The position numbers were made by a program, and so were the translations under genes. A stretch of DNA of 64,000 bases. It comes from an uncultured Mucilaginibacter sp. (GTDB lineage Bacteria > Bacteroidota > Bacteroidia > Sphingobacteriales > Sphingobacteriaceae). The stretch spans positions 62,001 to 126,000 of the forward strand of contig CAITEP010000016.1 of the NCBI GenBank assembly GCA_903891475.1. The letters are read 5' to 3'. The notes beneath the pieces were generated by a model that saw only the letters and a list, made by a program, of their open reading frames with translations, was not told where the DNA came from and ran no database searches. Shown piece after piece: positions 36,369 to 45,470 of this stretch. Within the stretch, counting starts at the first letter, position 1. Each line of letters begins with the position of its first letter.

Positions 36369-37622
36369 TTATTTTGTTTTTACTTTTTCGGCAAGTAGGT
36401 CATCCGTCAGTTTCTCAAACTCATCAGTAAATTCCTTAAAATAGCTACCTGTACCGGGGCCACTAAAACCTGTATGTATTTTACGTACGTTTCCTTTTTT
36501 ATCAATTATAATGGTTGTTGGGAAGCCTTTAAAATTTGCCAACATAGGCAAGCTTTTCTGTGGGTCGCCATTGCCGGGAGTAAACCCTGTAATTAATAGC
36601 GGATAAGGTACCTCAAAATGATTTTTTAACTGCAACAGTGTTCTTTGCGATTTTGCAAAATCTGGCGTACGCTCATAAGCCAAACCAATAATTTCTACCC
36701 CTTGAGGTTGATATTTTTTATAATATCCACTGGTAAAGTAAGCGGTTTCATCCATGCAGTTAGGGCACCAAGAACCTAAAATTTGCACAATCACTACCTT
36801 GTTTTTAAAACGTTCATCATGTAATGAAACTGTTTTCCCATCAACATCCCTAAAAGTAAAATCTATTTTTTTATAACCCGGTTTTAATACGGTTAGCGAA
36901 TAAGCATCAGGCAATTTATCTGTTTCATTCCTAATGGCTTTCCATTTAGTAATGCCGGTATAACCCGCGTATTGTACCCCATCGGTTAGTGTATTATCAT
37001 CCGCTACATTGGCGGTAAAAATATAGGCATGCCCTCCGTCAAAGCAAGAAAGGTAAAATTTATTGCCCGAAACGGTTCCTTCTAAGTAACGGTAGTCGCC
37101 CGTGGTACTCAAAAAAGTTCCGGTTAGCTTATTGCCATCTTGCTTAAATTCACCTATAATCTTTTCTTTTTCATCATTTTCGCCAAATGCGGCCGACCAA
37201 CGCCCTGTAACATTCAACCGTGTTTTTTCGGGCTCTTTAAAAAATCGCCATGCTCTGTTTGCTTTGGCAGTAAAAGGTAAAATCGCGTCGGTATACGCGC
37301 CGTGTTTTATCCATTTGCCACTTAGGCTATCAACGGTCAATTTTAATTTAAACTCCGAATCAAATAAGGGCATCTTGATAAAAACCGAATCACCCTCTGC
37401 TTTAATATTGGTTACTTTTAACCGTTCATCCCCGTTCATAATGGTGATATATTGCCCGCTAATGGTGTCGGTAACCATGAAATTGAATGGTAACTCATTG
37501 CCAGATGATGTTTGTAAAGCACCACGCCATATACCGGTTTGTAATATAACTTGCGAAAATGCCACATTGCCCAATATTAATAGGGCTACGATTAAGAGGT
37601 TGATTTTTGAGAACATAAACAA
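36369..37622 (-). CDS. TlpA-like thioredoxin-domain protein
   Basis: A 417-residue exported protein with a signal peptide ending AFSQ at residue 24. The N-terminal 230 residues form a lipocalin-like beta domain (GIWRGALQTSSG, WRFFKEPEKTRLNVTGRW). The C-terminal domain is a TlpA/ResA thioredoxin fold with the redox motif GSWCPNCMDE (Cys286 and Cys289), the long insertion YFTSGYYKKYQPQGVEIIG and cis-Pro segment GFPTTIII. Such proteins reduce disulfides or peroxides in the periplasm. It is followed 48 bp downstream by the SGNH hydrolase gene and starts 20 bp after the acyl-CoA dehydrogenase stop, so these may form one operon. Confidence 0.88.
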   Translation of the reverse strand: MFMFSKINLLIVALLILGNVAFSQVILQTGIWRGALQTSSGNELPFNFMVTDTISGQYITIMNGDERLKVTNIKAEGDSVFIKMPLFDSEFKLKLTVDSLSGKWIKHGAYTDAILPFTAKANRAWRFFKEPEKTRLNVTGRWSAAFGENDEKEKIIGEFKQDGNKLTGTFLSTTGDYRYLEGTVSGNKFYLSCFDGGHAYIFTANVADDNTLTDGVQYAGYTGITKWKAIRNETDKLPDAYSLTVLKPGYKKIDFTFRDVDGKTVSLHDERFKNKVVIVQILGSWCPNCMDETAYFTSGYYKKYQPQGVEIIGLAYERTPDFAKSQRTLLQLKNHFEVPYPLLITGFTPGNGDPQKSLPMLANFKGFPTTIIIDKKGNVRKIHTGFSGPGTGSYFKEFTDEFEKLTDDLLAEKVKTK

Positions 37623-37642
37623 AGCTAAAATAAAATTTTAAT

Positions 37643-38782
37643 TTATTTTAGTACTTCTCTTGATATTACAATCCTTTGAATCTCAGAAGTGCCTTCGTAA
37701 ATCTGGGTAATTTTAGCATCCCGCATCATACGTTCAACATGGTATTCTTTTACATAACCATAGCCACCATGTATCTGCACGGCTTCAATGGTGGTTTGCA
37801 TGGCAACTTCCGAGGCAAAAAGCTTTGCCATGGCACTTGCCTCTACATAGGGCTGGTGATTATCCTTTAACCAAGCCGCTTTATAACATAATAAACGTGC
37901 TGCTTCTATTTGAGTAGCCATGTCGGCCAGTTTAAACTGAGTGGCTTGCAAGTCGGCTATGGTTTTGCCAAATGCCTTGCGCGTTTTGGCGTATTGGGTG
38001 CTTAATTCAAAAGCACCACTAGCAATGCCGAGTGCTTGTGCGGCTATGCCTATACGACCACCATCTAAGGTATTCATCGCGAATTTAAACCCAAACCCAT
38101 CATCACCAATGCGGTTTTGTTTAGGTACTTTCACATCATTAAACATCAGCGAATGTGTATCGGAGCTACGAATGCCCATTTTATTTTCTTTTGGCCCAAC
38201 GGTAAAACCTTCCATGCCTTTTTCAACTATCAGCACATTAATGCCATGATGCCTTTTTGACGCGTCCGTTTGGGCCATTACCAAATAGGTAGATGCCGAA
38301 TTGCCATTGGTAATCCAATTTTTTACGCCGTTTAGCAAATAATAATCGCCCATATCAACAGCGGTGGTATGTTGAGAAGTAGCATCTGAGCCTGCTTCCG
38401 GTTCCGAAAGGCAAAAGGCACCCAATTTTTCGCCAGTAGCTAAAGGCACCAGGTACTTTTGCTTTTGTTCTTCGTTGCCATATTTTTCAATGCCATAACA
38501 TACCAATGAATTATTGACCGATAATATAACAGCAGCGGAGGCATCTACTTTTGCAATTTCTTCTATAGCCAACACATACGAAATGGTGTCCAAACCACTG
38601 CCACCATACTCAGTCGAAACCATCATCCCTAAAAAGCCAAGTTCAGCCAGCATTTTAATTTGTTCGGTCGGGAACTTTTGATGCTCATCGCGTTCAATTA
38701 CCCCCGGCTTTAATTCTGTTTGGGCAAAGTCGCGCGCTGCCTGACGGATCATTTTTTGTTCTTCGCTTAGTTCAAAGTTCAT
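37643..38782 (-). CDS. Acyl-CoA dehydrogenase (short-chain/butyryl type)
   Basis: A 379-residue flavoenzyme of standard length. FAD and substrate motifs are present: AFCLSEPEAGSDATS, YLLNGVKNWITNG, KKA-type FGKTIADLQATQFKLAD, and the C-terminal QIYEGTSEIQR, where Glu363 is the expected catalytic base. It introduces a trans-2,3 double bond into acyl-CoA and passes electrons to ETF. The gene is the first in a minus-strand run; the 370 bp upstream are non-coding. Chain-length preference cannot be read from sequence alone. Confidence 0.92.
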   Translation of the reverse strand: MNFELSEEQKMIRQAARDFAQTELKPGVIERDEHQKFPTEQIKMLAELGFLGMMVSTEYGGSGLDTISYVLAIEEIAKVDASAAVILSVNNSLVCYGIEKYGNEEQKQKYLVPLATGEKLGAFCLSEPEAGSDATSQHTTAVDMGDYYLLNGVKNWITNGNSASTYLVMAQTDASKRHHGINVLIVEKGMEGFTVGPKENKMGIRSSDTHSLMFNDVKVPKQNRIGDDGFGFKFAMNTLDGGRIGIAAQALGIASGAFELSTQYAKTRKAFGKTIADLQATQFKLADMATQIEAARLLCYKAAWLKDNHQPYVEASAMAKLFASEVAMQTTIEAVQIHGGYGYVKEYHVERMMRDAKITQIYEGTSEIQRIVISREVLK

Positions 38783-39152
38783 AGGGTTTATATTTATGGA
38801 TAAACAAAAATAACATTATGCATGCATAGTAAAAAATGGTTTGATTGAAAAAATTTATTCGGTTAATATTTAGTTTTTTGTTATGCTTAAAATGTCAAAA
38901 AATATAATCGCACGAATTTTTTAATCGGGTTTAAGCTATTACAAAAATCAGGTCGATATGTTTTCTTATTTCCGAATAAGCATATTTACCTGCATAAAGG
39001 TAAATTATTTATCAATATGAATATCAGTAGCCATTTCGATGTGATATTTTCAAATAATTTACAAAATTCTGTAGTTCTTCAGTGTTTAAAATGGTTTCAA
39101 GTTCGTTTTTATACCTACATTGTGATTTATTTAAAATCAATTGTCCTAAAAC
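38783..39152. other. 370-bp intergenic region between divergent genes
   Basis: No gene is convincing here. It separates the divergent acyl-CoA dehydrogenase and M13 peptidase genes and must hold both promoters. A short frame at 39017-39232 runs into the peptidase gene in another phase and looks like chance. I found no clear consensus -7 box or repeat. Confidence 0.6.
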
Positions 39153-41207
39153 ATGAACATGGTAAAAATCATTCAAAAAACTTTCCTAATTGGTTTTATA
39201 ACCATTACCTTTTTAAGTGCATGTACCAATAAACAAGTAAATTACGCCGAAAAGGATGTGGTTGTCAAAAATATGGATACTACTACCAAACCAGGCGATG
39301 ATTTTTTTAAATATGCCAACGGCGGCTGGCTTAAAAAGAATCCTATTCCAGCCGCTTATTCATCATGGGGAATTGGTAATGTATTGGAAGAGGAACTACG
39401 CGACAGGCTAAAAAAAATCAATATTGATGCTTTAAATGCTAAGGCTGAAGAAGGTACCAATGCCCAAAAAATTGGGGATTTTTATTATAGTGGGATGGAT
39501 ACCCTCAATATAGAAAAACAAGGTATTGCGCCATTAAAGGATGAATTGGCCAAAATTGAAAGCGTTAAAACTGTAACTGATCTGGTAAATTTATTTGCCT
39601 ACTATCAAATTATTGGTGTTCAAACTCCTATAAGCGCGGGTGTTGGTCAGGATGCGAAAAATAGTGGCAAAAATCTCTTGCAGTTGTATCAGGGTGGTTT
39701 GGGTTTGCCCGATCGTGATTTTTACTTTAATACCGACCCGCATAGCTCCGAAGTTAGAACCGATTACCAAAACAAACATTTATCCACCATTTTTGGATTA
39801 ATGGGTTATAATTCGGCAGAGGCCATAAACAATGCTAAAACAGATTATAATATTGAAAAGTTTTTAGCAGATAGCTCCAGAAAGTTGGAAGATTTGCGCG
39901 ACCCCTATCATAACTACAACAAGATGACGGTAAGCAAATTGAGCTTAATTGCACCAAATATTAATTGGAAAACATTTTTTGAAGCTGCAGGCTATAAAAA
40001 TGCGGATACGGTTATAGTTGCACAACCCGAATATTATAGGGCGGTAAACAAGGCCTTGCAATTATTCCCGATAAGCGATTGGAAGCTTTATTTGAAGGAT
40101 AAACTAGTTTCGGGGTTTAGTAGCTATTTAAGCAAGCCGTTTGATCAGGAAGACTTCCGCTTTTTTGGTACGGTTTTAACAGGGAAAAAAGAACAACTAC
40201 CACGTTGGAAAAGAGTGATAGACCAAGAAAATGGTGTTATGGGAGAGGTATTAGGTCAGCTTTTTGTTAAAGAATACTTTCCCGAAAAAACCAAGGAACG
40301 TTATGTAAAGCTGGTGGAAGAAATGCGCGCTACCTTTAAGGAACATATTGACAGATTGGATTGGATGAGCACTAAAACCAAAGAAAAGGCATATGAAAAG
40401 CTAGCGAAAGTTTATCCTAAAGTGGGCTATCCCGACCATTGGAAAGATTTTTCGACTCTAAAAATTAGCCGCGCTTCTTATTTGGTCAACATGATACACG
40501 CCAATACATTTTGGCATAATTATAACGCCAATAAATTAGGCAAACCGGTTGACCGTACCGAATGGGGTATGACACCTCAAACCTATAACGCGTATTATAA
40601 TCCATCCAACAACGAGATTGTGCTGCCTGCTGCCATATTTTTAGTGCCGGGAGCTAGGGATGAAGATATTGACGATGCAGTAGTGTATGGTTATGGTGCG
40701 GCCTCAACAATTGGACACGAAATGACCCACGGCTTTGACGATGAAGGGCGACAGTTTGATGCCAAAGGAAATTTAAAAGGTTGGTGGCAGCCCGAAGATT
40801 CGGTTAAGTTTACCAAACATGCGCAAATGTTGGTTGATCAATTTAATGGCTATTTGGTTTATGGGCAACACGTAAATGGAAAAGCTACCCTGGGCGAAAA
40901 CATTGCCGATTTAGGGGGCATAGTTATTGGCTTAGACGCGTTTAAAAAGACCCAACAGTACAAAGAAGGTAAAACCATTAACGGACTAACCCCTGTACAA
41001 CGTTACTTTTTAGGATACTCATTAGGATGGCTTACCCAAAACAGAAAAGAATCATTATTAAGTACCATTATTACCGATGTACATGCCCCGGCCTTTTTGC
41101 GCGTAAATGGACCGTTTAGCGATGTGCCCGAATTTTATGAAGCCTTCCACATAAAAAAAGGCGATAAAATGTGGCTCGACCCTGCTAAGCGGGTAAAAAT
41201 ATGGTAA
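39153..41207 (+). CDS. M13 family (neprilysin-like) metallopeptidase lipoprotein
   Basis: A 684-residue zinc endopeptidase. A lipoprotein signal ends LSACTNKQ. Counting from the Met at 39159, the zinc motif in STIGHEMTHGFDDEGRQFD gives His520, Glu521 and His524. The third ligand is the Glu of GENIADLGG. The substrate-binding NAYYNPSNNEIVLPA block typical of M13 precedes it. Length matches PepO/neprilysin enzymes, which cleave oligopeptides. Envelope anchoring through the lipobox Cys is inferred. It is monocistronic or leads the pnuC gene 53 bp downstream. Confidence 0.93.
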   Translation: MNMVKIIQKTFLIGFITITFLSACTNKQVNYAEKDVVVKNMDTTTKPGDDFFKYANGGWLKKNPIPAAYSSWGIGNVLEEELRDRLKKINIDALNAKAEEGTNAQKIGDFYYSGMDTLNIEKQGIAPLKDELAKIESVKTVTDLVNLFAYYQIIGVQTPISAGVGQDAKNSGKNLLQLYQGGLGLPDRDFYFNTDPHSSEVRTDYQNKHLSTIFGLMGYNSAEAINNAKTDYNIEKFLADSSRKLEDLRDPYHNYNKMTVSKLSLIAPNINWKTFFEAAGYKNADTVIVAQPEYYRAVNKALQLFPISDWKLYLKDKLVSGFSSYLSKPFDQEDFRFFGTVLTGKKEQLPRWKRVIDQENGVMGEVLGQLFVKEYFPEKTKERYVKLVEEMRATFKEHIDRLDWMSTKTKEKAYEKLAKVYPKVGYPDHWKDFSTLKISRASYLVNMIHANTFWHNYNANKLGKPVDRTEWGMTPQTYNAYYNPSNNEIVLPAAIFLVPGARDEDIDDAVVYGYGAASTIGHEMTHGFDDEGRQFDAKGNLKGWWQPEDSVKFTKHAQMLVDQFNGYLVYGQHVNGKATLGENIADLGGIVIGLDAFKKTQQYKEGKTINGLTPVQRYFLGYSLGWLTQNRKESLLSTIITDVHAPAFLRVNGPFSDVPEFYEAFHIKKGDKMWLDPAKRVKIW

Positions 41208-41260
41208 TTCTATTGTATAGTCGTGTTAAGGAGGATGGTTAATATTTTTATATTTGGCCA

Positions 41261-41863
41261 ATGCAAATTATACACACATTGCAACAATGGTGGCAGCATC
41301 AAAACCTTTTAGAAGTTGTAGGGGTAATAACCGGACTTTTATGCGTTTATCTTGCTGCCATCAATAATATTTGGAATTGGCCCATTGCTGTTATAAGTGT
41401 GGGCATTTACATTTTTATTTTTTACGATACCCATCTGTATGCCGATATGGGGCTTCAGTTTTATTTTATGGTGATGAACTTTTATGGCTGGTATTTTTGG
41501 AGCCGTAAACCAGCATCAGATAAAAAAACACCTGTATTGCGGATTACAAATAAAGAGATTTTAATTTCAACCGTGGCAATCGTTTTATTCACCATTATAC
41601 TTGGTTCGGGCTTGAAATATACAACGGCATCTTATCCGTACCTTGATAGTTTCTGCACAGCTTGCAGCCTAATAGCCCAAGTTTTTTTAGCCCGAAAAGT
41701 ATTGGAAAATTGGTTGATCTGGATTTTTGTAGATATAATTTACGTTGGGGTGTATATATTTAAACACCTTGATTTAACAGCCATTATGTACGCCATATAT
41801 GTGGGCATAGCTTTGTTGGGCTATATTGATTGGAAAAAGGAATATAAAAAACAGGAGGTTTGA
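41261..41863 (+). CDS. pnuC: PnuC nicotinamide riboside transporter
   Basis: A 200-residue inner-membrane protein with about seven helices. PnuC landmarks are IWNWPIAVISVGIYIFIFYD, YADMGLQFYFMVMNFYGWYFW and WIFVDIIYVGVYIFK. PnuC relatives carry either nicotinamide riboside or thiamine. The next gene is a NadR-type ribosylnicotinamide kinase, and no TPP riboswitch is apparent, so nicotinamide riboside uptake for NAD salvage is favoured. The C-terminus is short and basic. Confidence 0.9.
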   Translation: MQIIHTLQQWWQHQNLLEVVGVITGLLCVYLAAINNIWNWPIAVISVGIYIFIFYDTHLYADMGLQFYFMVMNFYGWYFWSRKPASDKKTPVLRITNKEILISTVAIVLFTIILGSGLKYTTASYPYLDSFCTACSLIAQVFLARKVLENWLIWIFVDIIYVGVYIFKHLDLTAIMYAIYVGIALLGYIDWKKEYKKQEV

Positions 41864-41910
41864 GAAATTTTAAGTACTTTCTTTAGGTAGTTAATGAGAA
41901 ATCCATTAAT

Positions 41911-42092
41911 TGTCAGAATCAGGATTTACAGGATTTTAATATTTTCAGGATTCAAAATCTCAATTTCCCCTAATAACTTTTTAATATAGAATGTTTTAAA
42001 ATCTACATACTAGCGACTAGATACTAGCTACTCGATACTAAATCCTAGCTACTAAAAAAAAAATCCGAAATGGAGCATCCAAAATCCGAAAT
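41911..42092 (+). repeat. Interspersed repeat, copy A (overlaps the start of the next gene)
   Basis: A composite unit: TGTCAGAATCAGGATTTAC, then TTTTCAGGATT, an AT-rich middle, TACTAGCTACT-type text, and finally ATCCGAAAT...CATCC..AATCCGAAAT. The same order recurs at 42818-42980, and its 3' half at 42743-42817. The last 23 bases of this copy are the first codons of the NadR-like kinase. Confidence 0.85.
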
Positions 42093-42606
42093 AAAAAAAA
42101 TAGCGATCGTTGGTCCCGAATCAACGGGTAAATCAACCATGTCGGCATATTTGGCTAATCATTACCAAACGGTTTGGGTGCCCGAATTTGCCCGCGATTA
42201 TTGCGCCAAGTTAACCGCCCAGCCTACTTGGCAGGATGAAATTAATATGTTTTACGGTCAGCTTGCGCTCGAAAAGGAGCTTACCCCTCAGGCGAAGAAG
42301 ATTCTAATTTGCGATACCACTTTTATTACGGTAAAAATTTGGAGCGATTATACCTTCGGTAAATCACCTCAAGAAGTGCTGGATTTACTGCCCAAACATA
42401 CTTATGATTTGTATTTGCTATTAAACATCGACCTACCCTGGGAAGAAGACCCCCTCCGCGACTTCCCCCATATGCGCGAACATTTTATGGAAGTTTGGTA
42501 CAAAGAACTGAATGCCCTGAATGCCAATTATGTATTAATTTCGGGCACAGAAGATGATAGATATGAATCAGCTGTAAAAGCAATTGATGAGTTTTTAAGT
42601 CGGTAA
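42070..42606 (+). CDS. NadR-like ribosylnicotinamide kinase (P-loop ATPase)
   Basis: A 178-residue kinase matching the C-terminal domain of NadR. Walker A is VGPESTGKST at residues 13-22, followed by VPEFARDYC, and the DTTFITVKIWSDY and LDLLPKHTYDLYLLLNID blocks of the family. It phosphorylates nicotinamide riboside to NMN and so traps what PnuC (206 bp upstream) imports. The adenylyltransferase and DNA-binding domains of full NadR are absent. The ATG lies inside an interspersed repeat, and no later Met precedes the P-loop, so the repeat supplies the start and the first residues (MEHPKSEI). Confidence 0.88.
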   Translation: MEHPKSEIKKIAIVGPESTGKSTMSAYLANHYQTVWVPEFARDYCAKLTAQPTWQDEINMFYGQLALEKELTPQAKKILICDTTFITVKIWSDYTFGKSPQEVLDLLPKHTYDLYLLLNIDLPWEEDPLRDFPHMREHFMEVWYKELNALNANYVLISGTEDDRYESAVKAIDEFLSR

Positions 42607-42742
42607 GTCCGACAGTCGGGAAGACCGAAAGTACATAAGTTATTAGGTATTATTATTCAAGAATAATTGATAATTCAACCTGTAGGAAACTATGATTTGT
42701 AATTATTTTAAAATGCGTCTAAAATAATTATAATATCCCAAA
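42607..42742. other. Non-coding spacer with a CCGAC-A-GTCGG hairpin
   Basis: The spacer starts at the NadR-like stop. CCGACAGTCGG about 5 bp downstream is a perfect small palindrome that could cap the transcript. The rest is AT-rich with no open frame. It runs into the partial repeat at 42743. Confidence 0.5.
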
Positions 42743-42817
42743 GTCTTGATACTTGATACTAGCTACTCGCTACTAAAAAATAAATCCGAAATTGAACATC
42801 CGAAATCCGAAATCAAA
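42743..42817 (+). repeat. Interspersed repeat, partial copy (3' half)
   Basis: It contains ACTTGATACTAGCTACTCGC and the ATCCGAAATTGAACATCC-type end seen in copy A (41911-42092), but lacks the 5' CAGGATTTACAGG portion. It directly abuts copy B. In one frame it reads SEIEHPKSEIK, echoing the N-terminus of the NadR-like protein, which shows how that start codon arose. Confidence 0.85.
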
Positions 42818-42980
42818 TGTCTGAATCAGGATTTACAGGATTTAAGAATTTTCAGGATTATAATTTCAATTTATAATAACTTCATTTTTTATTTATTGAA
42901 TGTTAATAATCCTGATACTAGCTACTAAATACTTGCTACTAAAAAATAAATCCGAAATCAAACATCCGAAATCCCAAATC
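42818..42980 (+). repeat. Interspersed repeat, copy B
   Basis: A full-length copy with the same order of blocks as copy A: TGTCTGAATCAGGATTTAC, TTTTCAGGATT, an AT-rich middle, TACTAGCTACTAAATACTTG, and ATCCGAAATC with CATCCGAAATCC. It ends 37 bp before the ATG of the ECF sigma factor gene, so the sigma promoter may lie in or next to repeat DNA. Confidence 0.85.
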
Positions 42981-43017
42981 CACATGCAACATTCCTAAAT
43001 ACCCTGTGTCATATTAT

Positions 43018-43596
43018 ATGCAAGCTGATTCTAATTTGGAAGCCACATTTATTGACAAGCATTTTAACCTGGTGGTTGAATGCAAACAGGGTAGTAAAAA
43101 AGCCTGTTATGAGTTGTATCGATTATATGCTAAAGCGATGTTAAACGTTGCCTTTAGGATAGTGGGCGATAGTGCCGAAGCGGAAGATGTTTTGCAAGAG
43201 GCTTTTTTAGATGCGTTTAATAAGATAAAGGATTTTAGACAAGATACTACCTTCGGCCTTTGGATTAAGCAAATTGTGGTAAACCGATCCATCAATTTGT
43301 TACGCAAACGCAGGTTAGAATTGGTAGACCTTGAAGGTGAGCAAATTCAAAACATAGCCGAGCAGGAATTTGAAGATGATGAGGAAGTACGATATAAAGT
43401 TGAAATAGTTAAGGAAGCGATAAAACAACTACCCGAAGGCTACCGTTTAGTAATTACACTTTACCTGCTGGAAGGGTACGACCACGAAGAAATAGGACAA
43501 GTATTAAAAATAACAGAAAACACCTCGCGTACACAATTTATGAGGGCAAAAAGAAAACTAATTGAAATTTTAAGAACAAAGGGGATCGCATCATGA
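43018..43596 (+). CDS. ECF-type RNA polymerase sigma factor
   Basis: A sigma-70 family ECF factor of about 192 residues. The ATG at 43018 is preferred over a GTG at 43006. Region 2 is visible as ACYELYRLYAKAMLNVAFRI, AEDVLQEAFLDAFNKI and FGLWIKQIVVNRSINLLRKR. Region 4 is KEAIKQLPEGYRLVITLYLLEGYDHEEIG with the helix-turn-helix EIGQVLKITENTSRTQF. Its stop overlaps the next ATG (ATGA), coupling it to a membrane protein that looks like an anti-sigma factor. Targets are unknown, but the third gene, an exported adhesin-like protein, is the obvious candidate. Confidence 0.92.
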   Translation: MQADSNLEATFIDKHFNLVVECKQGSKKACYELYRLYAKAMLNVAFRIVGDSAEAEDVLQEAFLDAFNKIKDFRQDTTFGLWIKQIVVNRSINLLRKRRLELVDLEGEQIQNIAEQEFEDDEEVRYKVEIVKEAIKQLPEGYRLVITLYLLEGYDHEEIGQVLKITENTSRTQFMRAKRKLIEILRTKGIAS

Positions 43597-44156
43597 GCAA
43601 GAGATTAGAAGATTTCATAAAAAACAATAAGGAAGCATTTGATGATTTGGAACCATCGGCCGGTCTTTGGGATCGTATAGAGTTAGGTCTGTCTGCAGAA
43701 ATGGCACAAGTAACGAAAAAAGAAGCCAAAGTATTTTCATTGGGTTTTGTTTTGCGGGTTGCTGCTTCGGTGGTAGTGGTAATGGGTATTAGCTTTATTA
43801 TTTATCTGCGTAGCCAAAATAAACAAACTATTGATTTGGCAGCTATAAATCCGGTTTATGCCAAACAGCAAGTACAATATACCTCGCTCATTGAAGCACG
43901 CCGGACGGAGATTAAGGAGATTACAAAATCAAATCCGCAATTGTACAAAGAGTTTAACTCCCAAATTGCAGAGATGGACTCTACCTATAAGGAAATGAAC
44001 AATGAATTGCTAACCAGCCCTAATCAGGAACGAGTATTGCATGCCATGATACATAATCTGCAAATTCAAATGCAAGTATTAAACCAGCAGCTTCAGGTAA
44101 TTGAGCAGCTTAAAAAAGTGAATGAAAGTGAAAAAGATGAAACTAAGAATATTTAA
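43593..44156 (+). CDS. Putative anti-sigma factor (single-pass membrane protein)
   Basis: A 187-residue protein translationally coupled to the ECF sigma gene by an ATGA overlap. The N-terminal cytoplasmic part (FIKNNKEAFDDLEPSAGLWDRI) is the recurrent start of sigma-associated membrane proteins in Bacteroidota. One transmembrane helix spans about residues 50-72 (GFVLRVAASVVVVMGISFII). The periplasmic part is a helical, coiled-coil-like region rich in Gln and Glu. No zinc-binding HxxxCxxC motif is seen. Function as an anti-sigma factor is inferred from operon and topology. Confidence 0.7.
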   Translation: MSKRLEDFIKNNKEAFDDLEPSAGLWDRIELGLSAEMAQVTKKEAKVFSLGFVLRVAASVVVVMGISFIIYLRSQNKQTIDLAAINPVYAKQQVQYTSLIEARRTEIKEITKSNPQLYKEFNSQIAEMDSTYKEMNNELLTSPNQERVLHAMIHNLQIQMQVLNQQLQVIEQLKKVNESEKDETKNI

Positions 44157-45429
44157 TCCTTTAAGGCTTACCTTGCTATTGTTATTGGCAACTGGCAATA
44201 GTATTTGGGCGCAAACTGTTGAAGATTCGGTTAAAACCAATTCAAAAACTTTAATCAAGCATGAAAAATCGATTAAGTTAAACAACCTTAAAATTGATTT
44301 GGATAATTTGGAGACAGAAATAAATACCAGTATAAATATCATCACCCCAAAAATTGAATTAAGCTTAAAAAATTTGGGAGAAGAGATTAATTTAAGCTTG
44401 GCCGACCTAGCTCCTAAAATTGAGATGAGTTTGAAAAATTTGGACAATAGTTTCAATTTTAACTTTCAAACAAATTGCGATTCAGTTGACGTTGCCGAGT
44501 GCAACACTAAGGACAAATACAAAAGCTACAGTAAAACTTACAGTCTTGATGCTAATGATAAAATTAAGTTGAGCAATCAATACGGTAAAATTGTTGTAAA
44601 TACTTGGGACAAACACGAAATAAAGGTAGATGTTCAAATTAAGGCCGAGGCAAACGACGATGCGGCAGCGCAAAAACTATTGGATGGTGTACAAATAAGA
44701 GACAGTAAGGAAAACGATGTGGTTTCTTTCCGCACCAGTATTGAAACTTCTAATGGGCGTTCATGGAAAATATGGGATTGGGGTAATTCCGATAAACATA
44801 AACTAGAGATTAATTATACTGTTTATATGCCAGCCAAAAATGATTTAAATGTTGATCAAAGCTACGGGTCTGTTTCATTACCTGAGTTGGATGGCAAAGT
44901 GCGCCTAAATTGTTCGTACGGCAACGCGACCGCTATAAAGCTTTCCAACCCTAATAATGATATTGAAGGCAGCTATGGTAGTTTGAAGGTTGATAATTTG
45001 AATAGCGCGCATCTTGATTACTCCTACGGCAGTGTGCAAATTGGGGAGTGCAATAATCTAAAAGCGAATTTAAGTTATGGCTCCTTCAAATTAGGCAAAT
45101 TAAAAGGTAGTGGCAATTTTGATCTTTCGTACTGCGGTGGGTCTAAAATAGGCGAATTGGCCAGTACTTTTAAAAAGCTGGATGTTAACTCCAGTTATTC
45201 GGGATTTACTGTCGGCTTACCGGGGAACGATAGCTTTGATTTTGATGTAACGGTAAATTATGGAGGCTTTAGCTATAACAGTAATGAAGCCATCATTACC
45301 AGCAAAAACCCACCCGACGGTAGCAAACGCATCAGCATGACCAAAAACTATAAGGGCCATTACGGCAAGGCAGGGGCGGGCCCAACCGTTGAGATCCATA
45401 CCACTTATGGCAGCGTAAATTTTGAATAA
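44137..45429 (+). CDS. Exported DUF4097-like / adhesin-like beta-repeat protein
   Basis: About 430 residues. The ATG at 44137 starts a clean signal peptide (MKLRIFNPLRLTLLLLLATG, ending WAQ); an ATG at 44122 adds five residues. The gene overlaps the previous one by 20 bp. Residues about 40-105 are an amphipathic segment with repeated IEL/MSLKNLGEEI-type units. Residues 130-425 form a beta-solenoid with recurring SYGS, SYGSLK and SYSGF turns, as in DUF4097 proteins. Third in the sigma/anti-sigma operon, it is probably the envelope output or sensor of that system. Biochemical role unknown. Confidence 0.7.
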   Translation: MKLRIFNPLRLTLLLLLATGNSIWAQTVEDSVKTNSKTLIKHEKSIKLNNLKIDLDNLETEINTSINIITPKIELSLKNLGEEINLSLADLAPKIEMSLKNLDNSFNFNFQTNCDSVDVAECNTKDKYKSYSKTYSLDANDKIKLSNQYGKIVVNTWDKHEIKVDVQIKAEANDDAAAQKLLDGVQIRDSKENDVVSFRTSIETSNGRSWKIWDWGNSDKHKLEINYTVYMPAKNDLNVDQSYGSVSLPELDGKVRLNCSYGNATAIKLSNPNNDIEGSYGSLKVDNLNSAHLDYSYGSVQIGECNNLKANLSYGSFKLGKLKGSGNFDLSYCGGSKIGELASTFKKLDVNSSYSGFTVGLPGNDSFDFDVTVNYGGFSYNSNEAIITSKNPPDGSKRISMTKNYKGHYGKAGAGPTVEIHTTYGSVNFE

Positions 45430-45470
45430 GGTAGGAATAGATTTAACCTTTTATCTTGAATTTTATAGGG

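Noticed and set aside
39017..39232. 71-residue open frame before the M13 peptidase
   Set aside because: It overlaps the signal peptide of the peptidase in another phase and has no protein-like features.
42746..42928. 60-residue open frame in the interspersed repeats
   Set aside because: It is a translation of repeat copies; its similarity to the NadR-like N-terminus comes from shared repeat DNA.
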